In this document: one piece after another, positions 52,176-60,616 of the stretch
Numbering within the stretch: position 1 is the first letter of the stretch
Layout: each line of letters opens with the position of its first letter
Source: Peptostreptococcus porci
Lineage (GTDB): Bacteria > Bacillota > Clostridia > Peptostreptococcales > Peptostreptococcaceae
Reading direction: 5' to 3'
Length of the DNA: 64,000 nucleotides
Assembly (NCBI RefSeq): GCF_009695815.1
Contig: NZ_VUNE01000001.1
Coordinates: 496,001 to 560,000, forward strand
Translations under genes and position numbers: made by a program
Notes under the pieces: model-generated
Database searches by the model: none
Told to the model about the DNA's origin: nothing
The model's input: only the letters and a program-made list of their open reading frames with translations

Positions 52176-53228
52176 CTAGTATCCATATGATTTATATCTC
52201 GTATATTCACTGTCCTCGGCATACTGAGATTCTTTTCCAGAGGCCTCCCAATTTTTGTCAGCATCAAGAAGCTTTTGCTTGTCAAGCTTTTTATTGTTGA
52301 AAATAAAGTCGTGCAAAAATTCAACTTCATATTGTTCAAACGGTATTACATATCCAGATTCAGGTAATCTGATTTCGTTCTCTGGATGAAGTGGAAATTG
52401 CATAGTATTGATATGGAAATTTCCGATAGACAAAACTTCTTTTCCTAGAAGCATAATATCTGACGGACTCATATTCGTTTTCACATATGGCATGACAGCA
52501 TCTAGCAGTTCTGGATATTTTGTAAATGATGTAGATTCGACCTTTTTAAGAATTGCCTCAATTAGAACTCTCTGTCTATTGTCCCTTTGCATTGTTCCAT
52601 CATTTTTTCTGATTCTTGCATATGTAAGAGCTTGATAGCCCTTTAAATGCTGTTTGCCAGATTCTGTAATATATTCAATCTTACCTTTATTTTTCTTTTT
52701 ATCCCATGAATAAGCTTCCTTGATAAATTTATTCATTTCATCAATCTCGCTTTGCTGGATGTCGATTTCGACTCCACCAAGAGTGTCTACTATATCGATA
52801 AATGTGTAAAAATCAACTTTTGCGTAATTTTGTATATCAAGTTTAAAATTATTTTCAATAGTTTCAATCAGTAATTTCTCTTCACCATATGCATATGCAT
52901 GTGTGAGTTTTTCATAGCCATGATTTGGAATACTAACATAAGTGTCTCTTCCTAGAGAGGTCAATTTTAATGATTTATGCTTTCCATCGACCGTCAAAAT
53001 CATCATGGAGTCCGATCTAGATACGGTCTCTCCGGGTCTGGCATCAGAGCCTATAAGCAGAATGTTTGTAATGCTATTATCATATTTATAGTCGTTATTT
53101 GCCAGTATCGAAAAATCGCCGTTTACCTGCATTGTCTTTAGTTTTGAATAAATAATACCAGCAAATGCTACAGGTATCATCACAACTAATATAGCTAAAA
53201 TAATTACGAATTTTTTTAGCCAAGACAT
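52176..53228 (-). CDS. LytR-CpsA-Psr (LCP) family wall-glycan ligase
   Basis: The 350-residue paralogue of the downstream LCP protein has a membrane helix (about 6-27), the LCP core (LLIGSDARPGETVSRSDSMMILTVD, SLGRDTYVSIPNHGYEKLTHAYAYG, YARIRKNDGTMQRDNRQRV) and a longer C-terminal tail rich in Lys, Glu and Tyr (about 305-350). Two tandem LCP genes are typical of wall-glycan loci in this group (LcpA/LcpB in C. difficile). It likely shares or complements the ligase role. The start is a conventional ATG behind GAGGGTG. Confidence 0.93.
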   Translation of the reverse strand: MSWLKKFVIILAILVVMIPVAFAGIIYSKLKTMQVNGDFSILANNDYKYDNSITNILLIGSDARPGETVSRSDSMMILTVDGKHKSLKLTSLGRDTYVSIPNHGYEKLTHAYAYGEEKLLIETIENNFKLDIQNYAKVDFYTFIDIVDTLGGVEIDIQQSEIDEMNKFIKEAYSWDKKKNKGKIEYITESGKQHLKGYQALTYARIRKNDGTMQRDNRQRVLIEAILKKVESTSFTKYPELLDAVMPYVKTNMSPSDIMLLGKEVLSIGNFHINTMQFPLHPENEIRLPESGYVIPFEQYEVEFLHDFIFNNKKLDKQKLLDADKNWEASGKESQYAEDSEYTRYKSYGY

Positions 53229-53350
53229 CTTATCACCCTCTTTTCTGTAAAAGTCACTACAATATTATAGTTTATATTTTTCATCAAGTAAATAGAAATA
53301 TTAAAATTTTATGATTTAAGACGAATAATTTTATCTTGTGTTTACAAGTA

Positions 53351-53359
53351 TGGTATAAT
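53351..53359 (+). promoter_or_regulatory. Extended -10 promoter element of the HAD hydrolase gene
   Basis: TGG-TATAAT at 53351-53359; the -35 region is poor. Confidence 0.4.
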
Positions 53360-53390
53360 ATTAGATGAAAAAGAATTGAGGAGGTAATTG

Positions 53391-54179
53391 ATGGTTAAAT
53401 TAGTTGCAGTTGACATGGATGGAACTTTCTTGGATGATAATAAGAATAAATCTCCAGAATTTGGAAAAGTTTTGAATGCTTTAAAAGATAAAGGAGTTAC
53501 ATTTTGTGTTGCAAGTGGCAGGCAGATGGCGAGTATAAAAGGCGAATTTGCCGGGTATGAGGAAGGTATTGTATTCATTTCTGATAATGGAACTGTGATA
53601 GATGTAGATGGAACGACTTATTGTATTTCGATGTTTGAAGAAGATCTTTCAAAACAAATTTTAAATACTTTAAAGGGTATGCCAGATAAAAAAACAGTGT
53701 ATTGTGGAGTAGAGTATTCCTATATAGATTCGGATGACGAGTTGTCAATTAGAAATGCGAAGCTATATTTACCAAAGCATGCCATTGTAAAGGATTTTTT
53801 TGAAATAGATGAGCCTCCTGTGAAGATTTCCGTATACTCTGAAAATGGCTACGACAGTGATTTTAAACAGCTTCAGGATAAGTTTTCTGATGTGGCTACA
53901 GTTTGTACATCAGGATTTGAATGGTTAGATATAGTACCAAAGGGCTCAAGCAAAGGAGTTGCTTTAAAGAGAATTCAGGAAATTCTGGGGATACCAAGAG
54001 AAGAATGCATGGCATTTGGTGATCAGATGAATGATTTTGATATGTTAAATCAGGTTTACTATAGTTACGCCATGGAGAATGCAGTAGATGAAATAAAACA
54101 AATAAGCAGATATACAGCTCCTTCGAATAATGAATATGGTGTAATTACTGTATTGAAAGAATTTTTCGACATTGAATAA
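53391..54179 (+). CDS. Cof-type HAD-superfamily hydrolase
   Basis: This 262-residue HAD phosphatase of the Cof/IIB subfamily has the nucleophile motif DMDGTFLDD (Asp8), motif II near VASGRQM, the Lys of VPKGSSKGVALK and motif IV FGDQMNDFDML with its Asp pair. Such enzymes dephosphorylate sugar phosphates or nucleotides such as FMN and PLP. The substrate is not predictable. The ATG at 53391 has GAGGAGG 7 nt upstream. It is adjacent to the surface locus but shows no specific link. Confidence 0.92.
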   Translation: MVKLVAVDMDGTFLDDNKNKSPEFGKVLNALKDKGVTFCVASGRQMASIKGEFAGYEEGIVFISDNGTVIDVDGTTYCISMFEEDLSKQILNTLKGMPDKKTVYCGVEYSYIDSDDELSIRNAKLYLPKHAIVKDFFEIDEPPVKISVYSENGYDSDFKQLQDKFSDVATVCTSGFEWLDIVPKGSSKGVALKRIQEILGIPREECMAFGDQMNDFDMLNQVYYSYAMENAVDEIKQISRYTAPSNNEYGVITVLKEFFDIE

Positions 54180-54218
54180 TTGTTATTGGTGCGAGTAAAA
54201 TGATTAAGTGGTGATATT

Positions 54219-55211
54219 ATGGCAAAAGATACCTATAATGAAAGAAACACCAAGCTAGGTGGAAAAAAAAGAGCTAACTCTGTTAGAAATGGTAGAAGAA
54301 ATTCTAATAGAAATCAACTGAAAAGGAAGAGCAAACCTTCCAGAAGGTTAAATATAAAAAAACTGTTTTTTTTAGTTTTAGTGCTTTTCATACTGATTTT
54401 TTGCATATACAAGGTTACATCGAGCTTTATTAGTAAATTTAGGAGTGATAACAGTACGAAAACAGTTAAAACATTGAGCGCTGAGGAAATTCAAAAACAA
54501 AAAGACAATGTTATTAATATAATGATAGATCCTGCAAAAGGAGGAAATAACGAAGGGCTATCGACAAAAAATTTAAAGATTCCAGAAAAAGATATTAATT
54601 TGGATATTGCCAAATTAGTAAGTACAAATCTATCAAAATATAAGGATGTTAATGTGATTCTCTCAAGAGAGTATGATGAAGATATGCCCGTCAAGGAAAG
54701 AGCCAAATTGGCAAAGGATAATAAGGTGGATATCATCGTATCAATCAGATTGAATGCTCAGGCTAATGGTGATGATGCAAATGGGATTGACACATACTAC
54801 ACAGATCCAAAGGAGAAGCCGTCTATAGTTTCAGATGCAAATGAAGAAAAAAAGGACGACAATTCCAGTTCTGATACGACGAAGAAAGCAACTGCTACAG
54901 TAGATGAATCAAAGGAAGAAAAGAGAGAAGAGCTTTCAAAAAAACTGGCAATCAAAATTCAAGAGACTACAATTTCATTTGTTAAATTGAGAGATCGTGG
55001 GGTGATAAATCAAAACTATGATATTCTTAAATACGCTGAAATGCCATCAGTGATTATTCATGCTGGGTTTATTACAAATAAATCAGATTCGGCAATTTTG
55101 GAGGATAAGGAAAAATTAGGCTATCTGGCAGATGGAATTAGCAGTGGTATATTGGATTTTGTTGACACAAACAGAAGTGATATAAAGGCAGACAGAATTA
55201 ATTATAGATAG
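54219..55211 (+). CDS. Amidase_3-like membrane protein with degenerate active site
   Basis: The 330-residue protein has a very basic N-terminal tail (residues 1-45, Lys/Arg/Asn-rich), a membrane helix (about 48-67) and an Amidase_3-like domain (about 100-320). The usual zinc ligands are not conserved: the canonical DPGHGG reads DPAKGG, SIHxN reads SIRLNA, and the VEGGF glutamate position reads VIIHAGF. Only the EKDIN glutamate and the fold pattern remain. A charged Asp/Ser/Lys/Glu-rich insert (about 200-250) interrupts the domain. It probably does not hydrolyse peptidoglycan and may bind wall fragments or regulate other amidases. Confidence 0.78.
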   Translation: MAKDTYNERNTKLGGKKRANSVRNGRRNSNRNQLKRKSKPSRRLNIKKLFFLVLVLFILIFCIYKVTSSFISKFRSDNSTKTVKTLSAEEIQKQKDNVINIMIDPAKGGNNEGLSTKNLKIPEKDINLDIAKLVSTNLSKYKDVNVILSREYDEDMPVKERAKLAKDNKVDIIVSIRLNAQANGDDANGIDTYYTDPKEKPSIVSDANEEKKDDNSSSDTTKKATATVDESKEEKREELSKKLAIKIQETTISFVKLRDRGVINQNYDILKYAEMPSVIIHAGFITNKSDSAILEDKEKLGYLADGISSGILDFVDTNRSDIKADRINYR

Positions 55212-55263
55212 ATTTTATGCGAAAGCTTATAATATATGCATTAATTGTAAATGAGGTAAATAA

Positions 55264-55659
55264 GTGGATCATTACAAATCAGGACAGAAATTTTGGGATA
55301 GTTTATCCAAAAAAAAATGTAAGGCTGAGGGGATATATTATACTTCTTCTGATATTGTAAATTTTATGATAGATATTACATTTGATGCTATTATCAGAAA
55401 TAAAATTTACAAAAAAGAAGGGCTGATTAATTTAAAAATACTTGATATTGCATCTGGGAGTGGTTTTTTCTATTTTGAGGTAATTGATAGATTTCTAAAT
55501 TTTAGAAAAAATGAGCTTGAGGAGTTTGGTGACAATATATTAAGAGTAAGTAAATCGATAGACTCACATTTATCCTATGGTGAAGAACTTAGCATCGAGG
55601 ATACGCTGATAAAGATAAAGGATAGTGTGTTTGCAATCGAAAAGGATAGAATTTCATAA
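55264..55659 (+). pseudogene. Truncated N6-DNA methylase (type IIG/restriction-modification remnant)
   Basis: This 131-residue fragment starts with GTG at 55264 behind ATGAGGTAA. It carries the start of an N6-adenine methylase: GIYYTSSDIVNFMIDI (around 23-38), the SAM-binding motif ILDIASGSGFFYFEVIDRFL (about 59-78) and, near the end, a segment like motif II (SVFAIEKDRI). It stops right after that, whereas complete enzymes run for several hundred more residues with NPPY-type motif IV. The 3' part overlaps the opposite-strand ORF by 85 bp. This looks like a deletion remnant; a functional short protein is unlikely. Confidence 0.75.
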
Positions 55660-56048
55660 ATACGATACTTCTTAACAATTTTTTCTAATTGTTCAATATC
55701 CAAAGCGACATTGATTGGAGAACCATTGTCATCCTTAGATATGTTGCCACATAAATCCTGTTCATGAACAGGATATAATTCATTATCATTAACATCGATA
55801 ACTTTGTTGAAATGAACATACTGCTTATTGTTCACGTAGCCTTCATTTTTTACTTCAACAAAACCTGGGATGTAACCGATACAAAAAGATTCTATCGATT
55901 CCTTGTGAAACTTGTTTGAGATTGGTAAAATCTTTGTTGTATTATTCTTTTCATCAATATCTAAAACAATTGCATAATCCAAAGAGTAAGTATCCTTGTC
56001 AACATTATCTAGAGCAAAAAAATTATATCTAACAACATCACCCAACAT
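55575..56048 (-). CDS. MazF/PemK-like SH3-barrel protein, 3' end altered
   Basis: The 157-residue ORF starts with MLGDVVRYNFFALDNVDKDTY and has ILPISN, IPGFVEVKNEGYVNN and KVIDVNDNELYPV, with NVALDIEQLEKIVKKY near residue 125. This order of strands and the closing helix resemble PemK/MazF-family endoribonuclease toxins, but the classic conserved residues are not clear, so the assignment is tentative. From about residue 130 the protein is translated from the antisense of the methylase fragment (LSFSIANTLSFIF), so its natural end was probably lost in the same rearrangement. A ribosome site GGAGGT lies before the ATG at 56048. No antitoxin gene is seen. Confidence 0.5.
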   Translation of the reverse strand: MLGDVVRYNFFALDNVDKDTYSLDYAIVLDIDEKNNTTKILPISNKFHKESIESFCIGYIPGFVEVKNEGYVNNKQYVHFNKVIDVNDNELYPVHEQDLCGNISKDDNGSPINVALDIEQLEKIVKKYRIYEILSFSIANTLSFIFISVSSMLSSSP

Positions 56049-56323
56049 AAGTTTGTACCTCCGTTTTATTTTAGGAAACCTTTTTCCATATAAAATATTA
56101 TCATATTTTATCGTATAAGTCTAGTCTTTTTTATAAAAAAATACAAAAATGACTATTATTTTATGAAATTACGTTTTAATATGATATACTATTTGTAGAT
56201 TTATTAATAATTATGACATATTATAAAAAAATAATTTAAAAAAATTTTTAAAAAAGAGCCGACCAAAAATAAATTTTTGGTCAGCCATAAAATTAAATAT
56301 TCGATATTAATATTTTTTAACGT
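56049..56323. other. AT-rich intergenic region
   Basis: Apart from the ribosome site of the preceding minus-strand ORF and the terminator at 56258-56286 this 275-bp region shows long A/T runs and no coding frame. Confidence 0.6.
56258..56286 (-). terminator. Terminator after the lipoprotein gene
   Basis: On the minus strand the arms around GACCAAAAAT/ATTTTTGGTC form a 13-bp stem with one G-U pair, followed by TTTTTT. Confidence 0.8.
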
Positions 56324-57319
56324 TTAATTTGAATTATACGCACTAATAAATGCGTTTACAAATATTTGTCTAGCTTCAGATACTTGACTTGAATTGATTG
56401 GATTATCTCCCTCAATATCGTTAAACATTTGAGCTGCGACTTGTTGTAAATTTGATGCATCTCCACCACTTTGTTTGTAGCTAGCACCGGCACTATAACC
56501 TGCATTCTTGATTTCTCCTCTTATACTGCTGTTAAGACTAGAAACCTTTGGAACGAACTCGCTACTGCCCTCTGATATTATTTGATCTCTTCCACCATTT
56601 TGACTATTTGATCCAGATGTTTTGCCAGAGCTACTTGAAGATGAATTGTTCTTATTAGAATTATTATTATCATCTTCTGACTTGCCCGAAGTGCTGTCTT
56701 TTGACTTATCCTTGTCGTCTTCGTCGCTCGCCTTGTTTACATCGGTATTTTTGTCCTTGTCTTCAGCATTTGGATCTACAGGCTCATCCTGAGTAGGGGA
56801 CTTGCCTCTTATTTTTTCAATATCAGTTCTTATTTGATCCATCATTTTCTTGAAATCCTTAAATAGTTCATCGTATTCTTTCAATTTCTTTTCATATGTC
56901 GCAGAGTCATTGACAACACTGTCCGACATTTCCAAAGAAACTGAATACATCTTTTTTAATACTTCTTTTGCATCAAACAAAGGCTTATATTTTGTAGTGA
57001 GATTACCCAATAGGGTTTCTCCGTTTTTTATTGAGTCCTTTGCAGTAATAGCATCCCTTTCAAGCTGAGGGTCTTTGCTTATATCGCTCAAAATTTTAAG
57101 ATTGTTTTTCAAATCATTGTAGTAAGAAAGAACTTCTTTGTATTCAATTACAATGTCTTCAACATTTTCCTTTGTTATTTCAGTTATATATTCAATTTTC
57201 GTAGTAGTCGTTTGTGTTTTATCTGGTTCATTTGTGCTTTTCTTTGAGCAAGCTGCAAGTGAAGTTGCAACGAGCGAGACAGACAACAATGAAGCCAGAG
57301 TTTTTATAAAAAGCTTCAA
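56324..57319 (-). CDS. Lipoprotein with helical domain and acidic Ser/Asn-rich linker
   Basis: The 331-residue protein starts with a lipoprotein signal peptide whose lipobox is SLAAC-SKK (cysteine near residue 23). An alpha-helical region (about 45-175, with heptad-like lysine/leucine spacing) is followed by an acidic, Asp/Ser/Asn/Lys-rich linker (about 176-245) and a C-terminal domain ending FVNAFISAYNSN. A TTG at 57319 is preferred as start because GGGAGG lies 8 nt upstream and the signal peptide begins there; an upstream ATG at 57367 would put extra residues before it. No enzyme motif is seen. It is likely anchored outside the cell membrane; function unknown. Confidence 0.75.
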   Translation of the reverse strand: MKLFIKTLASLLSVSLVATSLAACSKKSTNEPDKTQTTTTKIEYITEITKENVEDIVIEYKEVLSYYNDLKNNLKILSDISKDPQLERDAITAKDSIKNGETLLGNLTTKYKPLFDAKEVLKKMYSVSLEMSDSVVNDSATYEKKLKEYDELFKDFKKMMDQIRTDIEKIRGKSPTQDEPVDPNAEDKDKNTDVNKASDEDDKDKSKDSTSGKSEDDNNNSNKNNSSSSSSGKTSGSNSQNGGRDQIISEGSSEFVPKVSSLNSSIRGEIKNAGYSAGASYKQSGGDASNLQQVAAQMFNDIEGDNPINSSQVSEARQIFVNAFISAYNSN

Positions 57320-57350
57320 TACATACACCTCCCATACACTAATTATGTTC

Positions 57351-57380
57351 ATTATATCACAAAACATAATGAAAATACAA
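57351..57380 (-). promoter_or_regulatory. Promoter of the lipoprotein gene
   Basis: On the minus strand TTGTAT (57375-57380), an 18-bp spacer, TATAAT (57351-57356) and a TGA extended -10. Confidence 0.6.
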
Positions 57381-57439
57381 AAAAATATTTTCTCTAATAA
57401 TGTAACCTTTTGGAATTCTAGTAATTAGTGGCAAATATA

Positions 57440-57448
57440 TGGTATAAT
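57440..57448 (+). promoter_or_regulatory. Extended -10 promoter element of the SCIFF maturase gene
   Basis: TGG-TATAAT at 57440-57448; the -35 region is weak. Confidence 0.45.
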
Positions 57449-57482
57449 ATACAGATGGAAATTATATCAAGGAGGAAAAAAA

Positions 57483-58856
57483 TTGAAAATGATACATAAA
57501 TATAACATGAATGGACTCAACATAGTGATAGATGTAAATGGTGGAGCTGTTCATGTTGTTGATGATATAACGTATAAGGTATTAGATTACTATGAGGACA
57601 AATCTATTGATGAAATAAAGAATATTTTGCAAAGTGAATACAAAGAGGAGCAGATTGACGAATCGTATAATGAAATAAAGCAGTTGGTAGAAGAGGGATT
57701 GTTATACAGTGAAGATGAGTATGAGCTACATCCAAGCTTTGTAGATAGAAAACCAGTTGTGAAGGCTCTATGTCTGAACGTTGCTCACGATTGTAACTTG
57801 AAGTGCAAATATTGTTTTGCAAAGCAAGGTGATTTTGGTGGTAAAGCAGAGCTGATGCCACTGGATATAGGAAAAAAGGCGATAGATTTTTTGATTGAAA
57901 ATAGTGGCAATAGAAGAAATCTCGAGATAGATTTCTTTGGTGGTGAACCATTGATGAATTGGAATGTTGTAAAAGAATTGGTTAAATATGGTAGGGAAAA
58001 AGAGATTCCTGCAAATAAAAACATCAGATTTACGATAACGACAAATGGAGTGCTGTTGGATGACGAGAAGATAGATTTTATCAATGAAAATATGCATAAT
58101 GTGGTCTTGTCACTTGACGGAAGAAAAGAAATAAATGACGGAATGAGACCAACGGTCAATGATAGAGGGAGCTATGACGTTATTGTTCCAAAGTTCCAAA
58201 AGCTTGTTAGACAGAGACCGAAGGATAAATTTTATTATGTAAGGGGTACATTCACAAGAGATAATCTTGATTTCTCAAAGGATATTGAGCATTTCTCTGA
58301 TTTGGGATTTGAATTGACTTCAATTGAACCAGTTGTTGATGATGAATCAAATCCATTTGCTCTTAGAGAAGAGGATTTACCAAAGATCTTTGAAGAATAT
58401 GAAAACTATGCAGATATTCTTGCAAAAAGACAACTGAGAGGTGAGAAATTTAAATTTTTTCACTTCATGGTAGATTTGAATCAGGGACCATGTGTTATTA
58501 AGAGAATCACTGGTTGTGGTGCTGGAAATGAGTATCTTTCAGTCGTTCCTAATGGAGATATTTTCCCATGTCATCAATTTGTGGGTAAAGATGAATTTGT
58601 TTTGGGAAATATAAATGATACTGAAATTCTAATTCCGGAAAGTGTAAAGAGTATGTTTAAAAATGCTCATGTGTATAATAAAGAAAAGTGCAAGACCTGT
58701 TGGAATAAGTTTTATTGCTCAGGTGGTTGCCACGCAAATGCGATAAACTTTAATGGTGATATTTCTAAGCCTTATGATTTAGGGTGTGAAATGCAAAAGA
58801 AAAGAACAGAGTGTGCGATAATGATACAGGCAAAGTTATTGACTGAGGGTGAGTAA
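57483..58856 (+). CDS. SCIFF-type radical SAM peptide maturase
   Basis: This 457-residue radical SAM enzyme matches the thioether-forming maturase of SCIFF (six cysteines in forty-five) peptides. An N-terminal recognition region (NIVIDVNGGAVHVVDD) is followed by the radical SAM core with CNLKCKYCFA (CxxxCxxC, around residues 109-118), FFGGEPLMNW and TTNGVLL. The C-terminal SPASM domain holds cysteines in PCVIKRITGCGAGNEY, GDIFPCHQF, CKTCWNKFYCSGGC and the last CEMQKKRTEC. A TTG at 57483 is 7 nt from AAGGAGG; the ATG at 57489 is also possible. The SCIFF precursor gene, usually next door, is not here. Confidence 0.92.
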   Translation: MKMIHKYNMNGLNIVIDVNGGAVHVVDDITYKVLDYYEDKSIDEIKNILQSEYKEEQIDESYNEIKQLVEEGLLYSEDEYELHPSFVDRKPVVKALCLNVAHDCNLKCKYCFAKQGDFGGKAELMPLDIGKKAIDFLIENSGNRRNLEIDFFGGEPLMNWNVVKELVKYGREKEIPANKNIRFTITTNGVLLDDEKIDFINENMHNVVLSLDGRKEINDGMRPTVNDRGSYDVIVPKFQKLVRQRPKDKFYYVRGTFTRDNLDFSKDIEHFSDLGFELTSIEPVVDDESNPFALREEDLPKIFEEYENYADILAKRQLRGEKFKFFHFMVDLNQGPCVIKRITGCGAGNEYLSVVPNGDIFPCHQFVGKDEFVLGNINDTEILIPESVKSMFKNAHVYNKEKCKTCWNKFYCSGGCHANAINFNGDISKPYDLGCEMQKKRTECAIMIQAKLLTEGE

Positions 58857-58859
58857 TAT

Positions 58860-60524
58860 ATGAGAGTAAGCTATAAATATCTTGGAAGATATAGAGAAAT
58901 TGCATCAGTACTTGTTAAATATGGGTTTGGATTTATCGTTGATAAGCTAAACAAAGATTCGGTTGCGGGAAAGATTATGACAAAGGCTCCGAAAGACGAT
59001 GTCAAAGCCATGACGACTGGTCAACGTTTGAGACGAGCTTTTGAGGAGCTGGGACCTACATATATAAAAATAGGTCAAATTGTGAGCACGAGAAAAGATC
59101 TCTTTGACGATGAGATAATTGAAGAGCTTAGCAAATTGAGGGATGACGTAGAGCCTTTTGATGATACGATTGCGATGGGAATTATTGAAGAGGAGTTAGG
59201 CTCAAGCATAGAGGATGTTTTTTCGTTTATAAGCTCAAAGCCGATTGCAGCAGCTTCCATTGGTCAGGTATATGAAGGTGTGCTAAAAGATGGAAAAAAA
59301 GTCGTAATCAAGGTGCAAAGACCCGGAATTGACAATATTATAAAAGCTGATATTAGCATATTAAAAAGAATCTCAAGCAATTTGGATATGTTTAAAAAAG
59401 ATTGGAACATAGATATTTACGAGCTTATCTCTGAAATGGAAATTCAACTAATTAGGGAGTTGGATTACAAATTTGAAGCTGTTAATGGAATGAAGCTTGG
59501 CAGCATTTTCAAGCATAGTAGGGAAGTAGTTATTCCAGAGATATATAATGACTACACGACAAAAAAAATGTTGGTTATGGAAAAGATTGAAGGGATATGT
59601 CTTTCTGATATTGACAGGCATAATAAGAGTGATCATGAAAAAAGGGCGATTGTAGAAAGAGGAGTCAAATCCTTCTTTAGACAGGTAATGACATGTGGTT
59701 TTTTTCATGCAGATCCACATCCGGGAAATATCTTTATAATGGATGACGATAGGATCGCGTATGTTGATTTCGGTATGATTGGAATTATCGACGACAGAAC
59801 TCTGTCATACTTAAATCAGCTTATTCTATCTTCTACTAACAAAAATATTGACAAGATTATTCGTATTTTGACAGATATGAATGCATTGCCAGCTAACAAC
59901 AATGACGAAATGCTAAGACGGGATTTGTTGTTTTTGATTCACTATTATTACGATATTCCTTTTGACAAGTTGAGTATTGCTGAAATTTTGGATGAAGTCT
60001 TTAGATTTATGAGAAATTACAGGATTACGTTGCCTTCTCAGCTTGTTATATTAGGTAAGACGATGATCACTTTGGAGGGTACGGCGAGAGGGCTATATGA
60101 AGATTTTAGCGTAGAGACAATCGCCAGCTCATACCTAAAATATTATAGACAAGAGAAACTTGATTTAAAAAGAAATCTAAAGAATGCCAAATACAATTTG
60201 GATGAGTATTATTATGATTTGATTAGAGTTCCGAATCAAATAAAGACGATACTTGGAATTCTGGAAAAAAACAATATGAAACTTGATATAGGCGAATTTA
60301 GATCTCCAAAGCTTGAGGAGTCGATCAGAAAGCTTATGACGCTGATATCAATGAGTATCACACTGGCTGCGTGTATTATTGGATCGTCATTGATATTGGC
60401 ATCTTCTAATATCGAAAAGAATGCCACAATAAGATATGTAAGCATAAGTGGGTTTATTCTGTCGTTTATAATAGGCATAGTTCTTATTTTCATGATTTTG
60501 AAAAATAACTATAAAAATAGATAA
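58860..60524 (+). CDS. UbiB/AarF (ABC1) family atypical kinase
   Basis: The 554-residue protein has the UbiB family pattern: KAPKDDVKAMTTGQRLRRAFEELGPTYIKIGQIVSTRKD (the KxGQ motif), the AAASIGQVYEG ATP-binding loop, the VIKVQRPG lysine, FHADPHPGNIF (catalytic-loop Asp/Asn) and YVDFGMIG (DFG-like). Two membrane helices close the C-terminus (about 490-515 and 520-545). UbiB proteins support isoprenoid lipid or quinone synthesis; this organism is presumably anaerobic, so its role is unclear. It starts 3 bp after the maturase stop and so is translated with it. Confidence 0.93.
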   Translation: MRVSYKYLGRYREIASVLVKYGFGFIVDKLNKDSVAGKIMTKAPKDDVKAMTTGQRLRRAFEELGPTYIKIGQIVSTRKDLFDDEIIEELSKLRDDVEPFDDTIAMGIIEEELGSSIEDVFSFISSKPIAAASIGQVYEGVLKDGKKVVIKVQRPGIDNIIKADISILKRISSNLDMFKKDWNIDIYELISEMEIQLIRELDYKFEAVNGMKLGSIFKHSREVVIPEIYNDYTTKKMLVMEKIEGICLSDIDRHNKSDHEKRAIVERGVKSFFRQVMTCGFFHADPHPGNIFIMDDDRIAYVDFGMIGIIDDRTLSYLNQLILSSTNKNIDKIIRILTDMNALPANNNDEMLRRDLLFLIHYYYDIPFDKLSIAEILDEVFRFMRNYRITLPSQLVILGKTMITLEGTARGLYEDFSVETIASSYLKYYRQEKLDLKRNLKNAKYNLDEYYYDLIRVPNQIKTILGILEKNNMKLDIGEFRSPKLEESIRKLMTLISMSITLAACIIGSSLILASSNIEKNATIRYVSISGFILSFIIGIVLIFMILKNNYKNR

Positions 60525-60571
60525 AATTTATAAAAAAATATATAGATGATAAAAAAATCAGATATTAAATA

Positions 60572-60606
60572 AATAGATATTAAATAAATAGATATTAAAA
60601 TAAAGG
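60572..60606. repeat. AT-rich tandem repeat upstream of recJ, about 15-bp unit
   Basis: Three near-identical copies of a unit reading GATATTAAATAAATA occur in a row, the last one diverged, immediately before the recJ ribosome site region. Confidence 0.7.
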
Positions 60607-60616
60607 TAAATAGATT

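Noticed and set aside
57368-57482. SCIFF precursor gene directly upstream of the maturase
   Set aside because: The gap of 115 bp cannot hold the roughly 46-codon gene with its ribosome site, and no cysteine-rich frame is present.
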